The notes under the pieces were generated by a model. It ran no database searches, had not been told where the DNA came from, and was given only the letters and a program-made list of their open reading frames with translations. Shown here in pieces: positions 12,559 through 20,021 of a stretch of DNA of 40,776 nucleotides; position 1 is the stretch's first letter, and each line of letters begins with the position of its first letter. The DNA comes from a virus. The position numbers were made by a program, and so were the translations under genes. The DNA is taken from the IMG/VR virus record IMGVR_UViG_3300034284_000150, positions 1 to 40,776 of that record; one strand, 5' to 3'.

Positions 12559-12599
12559 TAAACGTTTAGTGTTGTATCGTTAAAATCATCGGTACAACA
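12559..12599. promoter_or_regulatory. Two operator-like palindromes upstream of replication operon
   Basis: TAAACGTTTA (12559-12568) is a perfect 10-base palindrome in the spacer region of the leftward promoter. Next to it, TGTTGTATCG (12570-12579) and CGGTACAACA (12590-12599) are inverted copies with one mismatch, spaced by 10 bases. Neither resembles the GTCTGA palindrome, so a second regulator may act here. Confidence 0.55.
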
Positions 12600-12646
12600 A
12601 AGACCCATTGGTATGTGTATAATTGATATTAATATAATATATAATA

Positions 12647-12663
12647 AGACCCCGAAGGGGTCT
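12647..12663. terminator. GC-rich hairpin between divergent genes
   Basis: AGACCCC-GAA-GGGGTCT, a perfect seven-pair stem with a three-base loop, is embedded in AT-rich sequence. There is no clean T run on either side, so termination is uncertain; it could also protect the leader of the gene at 12704. Confidence 0.45.
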
Positions 12664-12703
12664 ATAATATAATATATAATTAATTATATATCGAAGGAGT
12701 ACT

Positions 12704-12868
12704 ATGTCAGAAATCGTTAATAATACCTTTTGGGCAGTATTTTATGGGTCTACTTTAGGAACCTTAACTGTATACCTAATCACATCCCTATTGGACGAGT
12801 ACAGAAGCAATAAAAATCGCAAAGAAATTGAACTCTTAATGGAAGAGTGGGAAGACCTAGAAGACTAG
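12704..12868 (+). CDS. Small single-pass membrane protein, 54 residues
   Basis: ATG with GAAGGAG just upstream. Residues 8-30 (TFWAVFYGSTLGTLTVYLITSLL) form one membrane segment; the tail is charged and strongly acidic at the end. It is the only rightward gene in the 6.4-40.5 kb range, isolated between the leftward replication operon and the end of the late operon, with its own terminator. The function is unknown. The isolated position suggests independent expression, for example in exclusion or lysis timing, which is inference. Confidence 0.72.
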   Translation: MSEIVNNTFWAVFYGSTLGTLTVYLITSLLDEYRSNKNRKEIELLMEEWEDLED

Positions 12869-12894
12869 CAAAACACCAGAATAAACGACAAAAG

Positions 12895-12933
12895 ACCCCC
12901 CTTCCTAGTATCTCTACTGGGTCGGGGGGTTTT
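12895..12933. terminator. Strong bidirectional terminator
   Basis: A seven-pair outer stem (12895-12901 with 12924-12930) continues through a small internal loop into a second seven-pair stem with a TCTC loop. T runs follow on the right, and the left flank gives T-rich sequence on the other strand. It can stop both the rightward 54-residue gene and the leftward late operon, whose last stop codon is at 12973. Confidence 0.9.
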
Positions 12934-12972
12934 CGTGTCTAAAAACGGCCTTTAAAGGCTAATTAGGGGTAC

Positions 12973-13185
12973 TTATTCGGCTCCTATGCCATACTCTTTT
13001 TCGGTCTTATCAGCCCATTTAGCCAATGGTGCGGCTACTGAACCGATTAGGATTGCATATTCTGGCGTAAGGTCAGCAGCCAGTGCTAGTCCCATTGTTA
13101 CTGCCGATGCTAACACAGCACGGACATAAGACTTAAATGCAGCCTTAGTCTTCTTGCTCTTTAACTTAGCAATTAAATCTTTCAT
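12973..13185 (-). CDS. Putative holin
   Basis: The start at 13185 is set by AAGGAG with good spacing and by the ATGA overlap with the endolysin stop; an in-frame start at 13266 is rejected. The 70-residue product has a basic N-terminus (KSKKTKAAFKSYVR), two hydrophobic stretches (about 24-39 and 45-60) and a charged end, the layout of class II holins. The pattern KSYVRAVLA ... YGIG resembles putative holins next to M15 endolysins in actinophages. Confidence 0.7.
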   Translation of the reverse strand: MKDLIAKLKSKKTKAAFKSYVRAVLASAVTMGLALAADLTPEYAILIGSVAAPLAKWADKTEKEYGIGAE

Positions 13186-13631
13186 TTGTTCTCCTTCTTC
13201 GGTAAAGGCTTTGTTGCCGCTACCACTTTGTTTATTGTTGTTGCTTTTCCCATCCAAGGAAACCAAGGTGATGTATCATTACCACAGTTATCTTTGATGG
13301 AAATATGTAGATGTTTATTATGTTGATTTACTCCGGTATATCTGGCTTCACCATTTTTGGCTGACCAAATCTTACCTTGAAATATTAGATATTTAACTCT
13401 TGAATCTGACTGCAACTTATCATAGATTTCAAAGCAGTCAATACCATTTTTAGGGTCATGAGTTAAATCTACTGCATACCCTGTATTGTGGTCTGAGTTA
13501 GGACTCTGTTTCAGATGAGCAGCAGATGGTAGCAGACCATCGCTGGCTTTCTTGCGTTTCGGCCTTAACGCCGTCGCTTGACGGAGAACAGCAATTGCAG
13601 CAGGTGTGGCCCTCTTGGCAACAGTTGTCAT
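13182..13631 (-). CDS. Endolysin, M15-type (D-Ala-D-Ala carboxypeptidase-like)
   Basis: The zinc-peptidase motif SDHNTGYAVD (SxHxxGxAxD) lies near residue 67, and the second zinc histidine in HLHIS near residue 119. The order and spacing fit M15 peptidases that cut peptidoglycan stem peptides. There is no signal peptide, so it needs the holin encoded immediately downstream to reach the wall. Its stop overlaps the holin start in an ATGA junction. At 149 residues it is a single catalytic domain with a short basic tail and no separate wall-binding domain. Confidence 0.88.
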   Translation of the reverse strand: MTTVAKRATPAAIAVLRQATALRPKRKKASDGLLPSAAHLKQSPNSDHNTGYAVDLTHDPKNGIDCFEIYDKLQSDSRVKYLIFQGKIWSAKNGEARYTGVNQHNKHLHISIKDNCGNDTSPWFPWMGKATTINKVVAATKPLPKKENK

Positions 13632-14216
13632 TTACTTTTTCCTTATCCATACTTGCCATCCCATACGTAATATATCTATATCTGATTTATGTTTTAATAG
13701 CCAGGCATTTATTGCTGGCTTAGGATTCTTATCTGTACCATCTGGATGGTCCCACTCATAATCATCAAATGCCATAATACCACCAGGCTTTAATAAGTCC
13801 CAAGACAGGTTGGCATCTAAGGTAACTGATTCCGGTAGGTGGTCACCATCAATGTAGATAAAGTCATACTTAACATCTCTATGTTCTTTTAGCCAGTCAC
13901 CACTAAATGCTTTATGTGATGCTACCTTCTTAGCATAAGGCTTTATCTGTTCCTTATATGCTTCTTGTATATCATCCCAGTCATAGACTGACTCATGAGG
14001 TAGGTTACCACACCAAGGGTCTATATCTACAAGCAATGATGTTGGGTCTGTAAGAATATTTTCTAGTAACCAAACAGATGCGTTGCCAGTAAAGACACCT
14101 ATCTGTAAGAACTTAAGATTCTTTTTACCCTTAAACTCTGCTAGTCCTAGTTCAAAGTCTTGGACTGTGTTGTTATCGTAAAACCATTTAGGAAAGTTAT
14201 TTGCTTTCATCCCCAT
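13632..14216 (-). CDS. SAM-dependent methyltransferase (class I)
   Basis: Rossmann-type methyltransferase of the Methyltransf_24 group: SAM-binding LQIGVFTGNAS near residue 36, acidic strand end LLVDIDPW, then YDFIYIDGDH near 116 and GGIMAFDDYEWDH near 145. Such proteins methylate sugars or small molecules more often than DNA. It sits between the endolysin and a small membrane protein, so a surface-glycan or virion-sugar role together with the glycosyltransferase at 23.5 kb is possible. The start could be 14216 or 14210; neither has a good ribosome-binding site. Confidence 0.8.
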   Translation of the reverse strand: MGMKANNFPKWFYDNNTVQDFELGLAEFKGKKNLKFLQIGVFTGNASVWLLENILTDPTSLLVDIDPWCGNLPHESVYDWDDIQEAYKEQIKPYAKKVASHKAFSGDWLKEHRDVKYDFIYIDGDHLPESVTLDANLSWDLLKPGGIMAFDDYEWDHPDGTDKNPKPAINAWLLKHKSDIDILRMGWQVWIRKK

Positions 14217-14222
14217 TACTTT

Positions 14223-14417
14223 CTACTTTTGTATTAAGATTTCGTAGAGGGTATCTACCTTTTGTTCCAACCTATTGACCTGGTCTTTTACACTTGAGCC
14301 ACCATTAGGGCGAAGTTCAGATAGATAGTGTTTAACTAAGTGTCTAACTCCAACTGCTAACGCTCCGAGTAAAGTGGTTATGGCAACTGCCAGTGCAGCC
14401 CAGTCATCAGGTGTCAT
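14223..14417 (-). CDS. Small membrane protein, possible second holin
   Basis: 64 residues: one membrane segment (about 7-25, alanine and leucine-rich), a basic stretch, then a short coiled-coil (VNRLEQKVDTLYEIL). Its place next to the lysis genes suggests a holin or holin regulator. No ribosome-binding site is visible; a TATAAT box reading the same way ends four bases before the ATG, so a local promoter is conceivable. Confidence 0.6.
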   Translation of the reverse strand: MTPDDWAALAVAITTLLGALAVGVRHLVKHYLSELRPNGGSSVKDQVNRLEQKVDTLYEILIQK

Positions 14418-14422
14418 AAGTA

Positions 14423-16648
14423 TTATACCGTTCTAATAGTTATCTCGATTACGCCGCCGAATCCATCGAATCTTTTATCGGGTGGAGTCATACGCATAAA
14501 CGAGATTTGCTCAATAACTACCTGACGACTTTCGCCAGTAGTAAGGTCTTGCCAGGTAACAACGTCGCCATTTTCTTCAACACCTTCCAGTAGTTGTAGT
14601 CGTGCCAGTGCCTTACCTTCATATCCAGATACTACATTGTATCTATCTGTTTCTGTATCAAAACAATAAACAGGAAATCTCATAACTCTTTGACGAGGTG
14701 TAGCAATAGTAGCCTTTGCTTGATAGCCCTTAAATATTGGACCTTTGCTAGTAGTTGTAGTATCACGATTAAGGATAAACTTGTAGGCTACATACTCCTG
14801 TGCTGTATCAGGATTGTTAGTACCAACTTCAACTGCAGTTACTCCTGCTTCGTAGGTAATATGGTCATACTCAACACCATCTTTATCTAAAGTTTCAAGC
14901 ACTAATGAGCCATAGGTAAAGTCACCACGAGCAAGTAAACGCTTAAAGTTCTTAGGCTCTAATGTTCCATATCTAATGTAGCCTGTAGTTATATAGCCAG
15001 TAGACATTAATGTAGATGCTGCTTCTAGGTATGAATAGCCAGGCTTACCAACTAAACCAGTAGTTACTGCAGCAGATGCAATAGTTCCAGATGTGGCAGT
15101 TGTATAGGTAATTGTATTTGTAGTTACTGAGGTAATAGTAAAGTCACCATCTAGTGCGGCATCTACACCGATAACATATATCTTATCTCCAGCAACATAG
15201 CCGTGTGCATTAGATGTAATAGTTGCAGTGGTGCCAGTGCGTTCTTTGTTAGTTACAGATTTTTGGTCGACTGCTTCTGTACAGAATGCAAGTCTATTTG
15301 TCTCTCCTAAAAATGCACAGGATGTAGTGTCTACCCCTGACACACCTGAGTAATATAAATCATTTGCGTAAGCAAAGCGTAAAGTTTCTATTTCATTACC
15401 AAGGTCAATGCGAATAACTCCTGGCTCACCATCTACGCTAGTTGCACACCAGACAAATCTGTCTCGTGCAGCAAAGTCATAGCAAGGCTGAGTAGTTTCC
15501 ACAATTAGTGGACCATAGTTTATGGAGCCGTCTTGGTCTGAGACAACTGCTGCACGGATTCCCTTGTTTGTCCCTATCATCATATAACCTAGATAGTAAT
15601 AAATCTTATGTATTTTTTCACCAACTGGCATTTCTGCTGCAGTGATGGCTGTAGTAAGGGTTGGCATAACGCCAGATGTATTAAGGGTAAACTTAAATAT
15701 AAATGATTGGATACCACTATAGCCAGCAATATAAATAGCAGGACCTGATGCTGTAATGGAAGTAAAAATAATATCTGAATCAGAGTGTGTATATACAGCA
15801 GTAGGTAATGATGATGCTGATGTAGAAAACTCGTATATTTTATTATTAGCAGCCATAACAATACGGTCTTTAACGTATTCCATAGTTGCATTAGTCACTG
15901 TAATACCAGCAGCGGTGAACAATACTGTCTTAGATGTAGACGCATTACCAGTTAAAGGTTTTTTATTTACTTCTAATTTTCCAGATGGACCAGTATCATT
16001 AGTTACCCAATAGGCAGTAGTACCATCATCACAGATTGCATATACTTTGTCATCTGAACCAGCATTGTAATCAATAAAATGAGTTTCTGCGCCAGTAGAA
16101 TCAATCTTGTCTACATCATATCCATCGTGTAGTAGCACGCCATTATTACTGCCCCACTTGATAGAGCGTAGTTGTTGAAATCCACGACCATTAGATTCAA
16201 CTGGGTATGTAGTTACGTGGGCTGAACTAACATCTTTAAGTAGAGTTACCTCACCTTTAGTCCAAACATTAACACCCTTGCTATCTGTATATCTATGAGC
16301 AACTATCTCACCAGCAGATGGGTCATAGAACTTAATGCCTTCACCACCGTGAAATGATGACTGACTTCTAATCCACCAACCAGTAAGTGATTGCTCACCT
16401 GGCTCTGCTCCATTATCAAACTGGTCCTTCTTGTAAGGTGCAGTCTGTCTAATGTATGGACGTTGGTCATTTATGGCATAGAAAAATGGTTGCCCACCAA
16501 CTGCTACATCATATGAGTCAGATGTATTCTGCCAGTATTGAGATGTAGATACGATACCAACATCTGCAATACCACGAGCAATAGGTAAACCATCGCCTGC
16601 GAGTGCGTGTACATTATCATCACCTTCGGTTATATCACGACCAGCCAC
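14423..16648 (-). CDS. Minor tail protein, beta-propeller-like
   Basis: A 741-residue virion protein. The N-terminal 110 residues (PYIRQTAPYKKDQFDNGAEPGEQ, LTGWWIRSQSSFHGG) match a conserved actinophage minor-tail-protein pattern. The middle is made of repeated short beta segments, likely a propeller, and residues near 470-530 form an Ig-like stretch rich in Thr. It lies downstream of the fibre genes and upstream of the lysis genes, so it is probably the tail tip or an adhesin. Confidence 0.78.
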   Translation of the reverse strand: MAGRDITEGDDNVHALAGDGLPIARGIADVGIVSTSQYWQNTSDSYDVAVGGQPFFYAINDQRPYIRQTAPYKKDQFDNGAEPGEQSLTGWWIRSQSSFHGGEGIKFYDPSAGEIVAHRYTDSKGVNVWTKGEVTLLKDVSSAHVTTYPVESNGRGFQQLRSIKWGSNNGVLLHDGYDVDKIDSTGAETHFIDYNAGSDDKVYAICDDGTTAYWVTNDTGPSGKLEVNKKPLTGNASTSKTVLFTAAGITVTNATMEYVKDRIVMAANNKIYEFSTSASSLPTAVYTHSDSDIIFTSITASGPAIYIAGYSGIQSFIFKFTLNTSGVMPTLTTAITAAEMPVGEKIHKIYYYLGYMMIGTNKGIRAAVVSDQDGSINYGPLIVETTQPCYDFAARDRFVWCATSVDGEPGVIRIDLGNEIETLRFAYANDLYYSGVSGVDTTSCAFLGETNRLAFCTEAVDQKSVTNKERTGTTATITSNAHGYVAGDKIYVIGVDAALDGDFTITSVTTNTITYTTATSGTIASAAVTTGLVGKPGYSYLEAASTLMSTGYITTGYIRYGTLEPKNFKRLLARGDFTYGSLVLETLDKDGVEYDHITYEAGVTAVEVGTNNPDTAQEYVAYKFILNRDTTTTSKGPIFKGYQAKATIATPRQRVMRFPVYCFDTETDRYNVVSGYEGKALARLQLLEGVEENGDVVTWQDLTTGESRQVVIEQISFMRMTPPDKRFDGFGGVIEITIRTV

Positions 16649-16676
16649 AGTGCTCCTTAAAAGTTAGAAAGAATTA

Positions 16677-16901
16677 TTACTTAGATAGTGCTGCGATTTC
16701 GTCAGCAGTCAAACCTAGTGCTGCTAACTTTGATTGTGCGGATGCTTTTGCTGCCTCTGCTGCAGCCTTGGCTGTTTCTTTTGCGGCTTCTTGTGCTGCA
16801 AACTCAGCAGCCATAGCCTCACGCTCTGCAATTTCTTCTGCGGTTAGTTCAACCTCAGTAGTAATTCCAGTAGAGCAATCTACAATTATTTTAGTTGGCA
16901 T
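16677..16901 (-). CDS. Small alanine-rich coiled-coil tail-associated protein
   Basis: The start at 16901 follows AAAGGGA; a longer frame to 16970 overlaps the upstream gene and has no such site. The first 20 residues are beta-like (PTKIIVDCSTGITTEVELT), the rest an Ala/Glu helix. Small proteins like this accompany fibre genes and may be chaperones or assembly factors; that role is inferred from position. Confidence 0.65.
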   Translation of the reverse strand: MPTKIIVDCSTGITTEVELTAEEIAEREAMAAEFAAQEAAKETAKAAAEAAKASAQSKLAALGLTADEIAALSK

Positions 16902-16914
16902 TATTTCCCTTTCG

Positions 16915-17412
16915 TTATGCGTTAGATATTCCATATAGATAAGCGGTTGAATGTTGTTCAAAATTTCCACTCATAGGAGCCAATGATATAGATGTAATTG
17001 CTGATGTATTACTCCATAGTCCACCAGTTAAAGTCATATAAGCGGTTGCAACATTATCTTCAGAAAATCCATCTGCTGAGTAACTTTTATTATTTGAGCC
17101 AGCATAGTTAGGTATATAGATTTTAGTTAAACCAAAAGAGTTAGAAATTTCTGCTGCTCTAGTAACTAAACCAGCAAGTCTATTATAAGTGCCATAACTG
17201 GATGCATTGCTTCCATCACCCTGTATAGTAATGTTTGTATAATTAGAAGTATTACTATTAAAAGTAATATTAAGACCGTTTCCACTGCCACTTGTGCGAC
17301 CAGAAACTAGTATTTCTAAATCGGTATAGGTTGCAGGTATGCTAGTAAAGTCCATACTAGAAGCACCACCACTGCCAACGGAAACAGATGATATGAGTTT
17401 ATAGGTTGGCAT
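16915..17412 (-). CDS. Fibre-tip paralogue 3
   Basis: One of three adjacent genes with the same plan. The N-terminus is SSVSVGSGGASSMDFTSIPATYTDLEIL, the middle is a variable Asn/Ser/Thr-rich beta region, and the C-terminus is LWSNTSAITSISLAP ... STAYLYGISNA. The beta-rich single-domain composition suggests a surface or receptor-binding protein of the virion. Confidence 0.72.
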   Translation of the reverse strand: MPTYKLISSVSVGSGGASSMDFTSIPATYTDLEILVSGRTSGSGNGLNITFNSNTSNYTNITIQGDGSNASSYGTYNRLAGLVTRAAEISNSFGLTKIYIPNYAGSNNKSYSADGFSEDNVATAYMTLTGGLWSNTSAITSISLAPMSGNFEQHSTAYLYGISNA

Positions 17413-17414
17413 AT

Positions 17415-17918
17415 TTATTCCGCCTTAATTCCATAGAGCGTAAAGGTTGAACCTGTTGTAAAGTCAGAAAGAGTTTCCATTGTTAATGTAATAGATGTTA
17501 TTGCAGTAGTATTTCGCCATAACCCAAGGATAATATCAACACCATTTTGAGCATTACTGCCTCTACTTAAAACAGTTTTATTAATTGCTGTATTACTATA
17601 ATTGTTGATATTAACTATTGAGTTAGAGTTAAAATCAGAAGTGGTTGAGTAACCATAGTAATTATAATAAATTAACGTAGTGCTACTAGTTCTAAAGGTA
17701 CCTGCTGCCGAACCTGTTCCGTATAAACCAGTTTGTGAATAATTTGAACCAGTATCGGAGTTAAAGCGTAAAGCGGAAGAGCGATTGCTTGTTGCAGTTT
17801 GTTTTTCATTAGTAATCAAAACTAAATCTGTATAAGTACCAGGTATAGAACTAAAAGTAACTGTTGCTTGATTACTACCTAAAGTAGTTGTTGCTATCCT
17901 ATCGTATGTGGCTGTCAT
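17415..17918 (-). CDS. Fibre-tip paralogue 2
   Basis: Same fold plan as its neighbours: IATTTLGSNQATVTFSSIPGTYTDLVLI at the start and LWRNTTAITSITLTM ... STFTLYGIKAE at the end, with a diverged middle. It starts in a TAATG junction with the upstream paralogue, indicating tandem duplication inside one transcript. Confidence 0.75.
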   Translation of the reverse strand: MTATYDRIATTTLGSNQATVTFSSIPGTYTDLVLITNEKQTATSNRSSALRFNSDTGSNYSQTGLYGTGSAAGTFRTSSTTLIYYNYYGYSTTSDFNSNSIVNINNYSNTAINKTVLSRGSNAQNGVDIILGLWRNTTAITSITLTMETLSDFTTGSTFTLYGIKAE

Positions 17919-18484
17919 TATGAATCCTTAATTCCATATAAAGCGAATTGGCTGTTTTGTGCAAAGGAAGTTCCATCAGTAGTTATTTGGATTGATGAAA
18001 TTGCAGTCCCACTGTTCCTCCAAAGACCCGAAGTAGGAATTGCAATTCCCCCCCCATTGCTGTCAGAACCACTTAAGCCTCTTAGCGTTTTAAACTTAGA
18101 AGTGCTTGCGTAATCTAAAATATCTACAACGCCTGGACCAAATATGTTGGCAGCAGCGCTCTGTGCAGCCCCAACTGCAGCGTAAATAAAGGTTAGGCTT
18201 CCACTACCCCAAGCACCAGGACTACCACTTCCAGTTCCGTATATCTGGTGGCTTGTGTAGTTTGTAGAAGTATCGTTATTAAACCTTATTGTGGAATATG
18301 AATTGTTGTTAGTAGCCGTTGTTCTAGCGATTATCCTAATCTGCAAATGTTTATAGGTAGCAGGTATTGAAGTAAAATCAATAGTAGAACTTCCACCTGA
18401 ACCAACGGTTGTAGTAGCAATTGATTCATAAGAGTTAGGTACTGCTGTTAATCTTGATGATGCTACGGCTCCTAATATAGGCAT
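17918..18484 (-). CDS. Fibre-tip paralogue 1
   Basis: The start at 18484 is chosen because of the TAATG junction with the glycine-rich gene; three extra in-frame residues upstream are possible. It has an N-terminal extension (MPILGAVASS) missing from the other two copies, then IATTTVGSGGSSTIDFTSIPATYKHLQI and the C-terminal LWRNSGTAISSIQI ... FALYGIKDS. It is probably the oldest or attachment-proximal copy. Confidence 0.75.
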   Translation of the reverse strand: MPILGAVASSRLTAVPNSYESIATTTVGSGGSSTIDFTSIPATYKHLQIRIIARTTATNNNSYSTIRFNNDTSTNYTSHQIYGTGSGSPGAWGSGSLTFIYAAVGAAQSAAANIFGPGVVDILDYASTSKFKTLRGLSGSDSNGGGIAIPTSGLWRNSGTAISSIQITTDGTSFAQNSQFALYGIKDS

Positions 18485-19389
18485 TATGTCCAACTCACAT
18501 TTCCAGTACCAGCAGTAATTGTGGCTCGCTTGTAACCACCACTTGCAGAACTTTCTGTACCTGTTAAGCCTGCACCAATTGTAATTGTTCTAGTATCAGG
18601 GTATCTTAAGATAACAACTCCTGAACCACCGTTACCACCATTAGTAGTTCCTGGTCCACCGCCGCCTCCACCACCGCCAGTGTTCGTAGTTCCTGGGTTT
18701 CCATTACCACCTCCTGAGCCAACTCCACTACCACCGCCTCCTGCGCCACCTGATGAGCCAACTCCATTTGAACCACCACCGCCGCCACCTGCGTAAGTTA
18801 CAGATGAACCAGTTATAGATGTAGCAACTCCTGTGCCTCCATTTGTAGGTGAACTATTTTGTCCACCATCGCCACCAGTAGCACCAGCACCGCCACCACC
18901 ATTACCTGAAAAATCTCCTGCAAAAAAACCTGTACCAGCAACACCGTTGCCGCCTCTAAAGCCTTGACCAGTAGTTCCAGCACCACCATTTAATCCACCA
19001 CCTACGCCCCAAGTTGCACCGCCACCACCTGAACCACCACTATATGTTGAAGAAGCACTATAGCCACCACTACCGCCACCTCCACCAGTAGAAGTAATTG
19101 TTGAAAAAACTGAATCACTACCACGAGAACCTGGATTTCCATTTGTACCAGCATTACCACCAGCACCAATTGTTACTGTGTAATTTGTAGATGTGTTTAA
19201 AGATAAAGCGGTTTCTAAAGAAGCACCACCACCAGTTGCGGTAACAGTACATCTTAAACCACCAGCACCTCCACCACCACCACGACTTCCGCCACCGCCT
19301 CCACCGCCAGCAACAACAAGATAGTCAACAGTAAATGGTGCGGTAAGGTTTCCTGAAATTGCCGAAGCAAAGATTCCTGAAATTCGCAT
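18484..19389 (-). CDS. Glycine-rich tail fibre/adhesin
   Basis: A 301-residue protein. After a short N-terminal part (VDYLVVAGGGGGGG) come long runs of glycine separated by Ser, Asn and Thr, ending with a beta-rich GVVILRYPD strand and a small C-terminal domain. Polyglycine sandwich adhesins of this kind form receptor-binding tips in other phages. The start at 19389 follows the TAATG junction rather than the in-frame codon at 19416. The reverse strand of the glycine runs gives spurious reading frames. Confidence 0.8.
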   Translation of the reverse strand: MRISGIFASAISGNLTAPFTVDYLVVAGGGGGGGSRGGGGGAGGLRCTVTATGGGASLETALSLNTSTNYTVTIGAGGNAGTNGNPGSRGSDSVFSTITSTGGGGGSGGYSASSTYSGGSGGGGATWGVGGGLNGGAGTTGQGFRGGNGVAGTGFFAGDFSGNGGGGAGATGGDGGQNSSPTNGGTGVATSITGSSVTYAGGGGGGSNGVGSSGGAGGGGSGVGSGGGNGNPGTTNTGGGGGGGGPGTTNGGNGGSGVVILRYPDTRTITIGAGLTGTESSASGGYKRATITAGTGNVSWT

Positions 19390-20021
19390 TAAGCAATATC
19401 TCCTATTACATACCAAGTATCTGTTGCTGCTTTAACGCAAGTAGCCATACCATAACGAGCACGAATCTTAGGTGCTGCTGCAGTTGCGCCAGTAGATAAA
19501 ATAGTAGTAGTTCCACTTGTTACTGCTTGAATAGTTGTTTGACCTGCACCAATTTGCAATACGTTTATTTGAGTACCGACTGGAAAAGCAACCGAAGCAT
19601 TTGTGGGTATAGAAAAAGTATTTGCTGACGCATTATCCATTGTTACTACTTGGCTATTATTAGCAAGAACAGCCGTATAAGAAGCAGTTTCAGCATCAAA
19701 AGCAAGATTTATTTTTGCATCTGTTAATGTTTTATTAGTTAAAGTAGTCGTGCTTGAATCAGTTACTGTAATATCGCTGGTAAGAGCAAGTGTTCCAGTA
19801 GTTGTTGGTAGGGTCAAGGTTCCAGTATTAGATATACTAGAAATAACAGGACTTGTTAAAGTCTTATTAGTTAATGTTTGACTACCAGTTAAAGTTGCAA
19901 CAGTTGAGTCAATACTCAATGTAGCAGTACCACTTGAGGCTGTACCAGTTAAACCTGTACTGGCTGTTACCCCAGTAATGTCTGCTAAAGCGTTATCCGC
20001 ATTGGTTCTAGCACGGGTCAT
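19389..20021 (-). CDS. Tail fibre protein with repeated TLTNKTLT motif
   Basis: The first half is built of Thr/Ser-rich fibre repeats, twice carrying TLTNKTLT, typical of elongated trimeric fibres. The last about 100 residues form a domain (SYTAVLANNSQVVTMD ... VLQIGAGQTTIQAV ... WYVIGDIA) clearly related to the C-terminus of the next larger fibre gene. 210 residues. Confidence 0.78.
   Translation of the reverse strand: MTRARTNADNALADITGVTASTGLTGTASSGTATLSIDSTVATLTGSQTLTNKTLTSPVISSISNTGTLTLPTTTGTLALTSDITVTDSSTTTLTNKTLTDAKINLAFDAETASYTAVLANNSQVVTMDNASANTFSIPTNASVAFPVGTQINVLQIGAGQTTIQAVTSGTTTILSTGATAAAPKIRARYGMATCVKAATDTWYVIGDIA

Noticed and set aside
12539-12608. Longer nuclease N-terminus starting at 12608
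   Set aside because: No ribosome-binding site at 12608, and the stretch contains a -10 box and two palindromes typical of control DNA.
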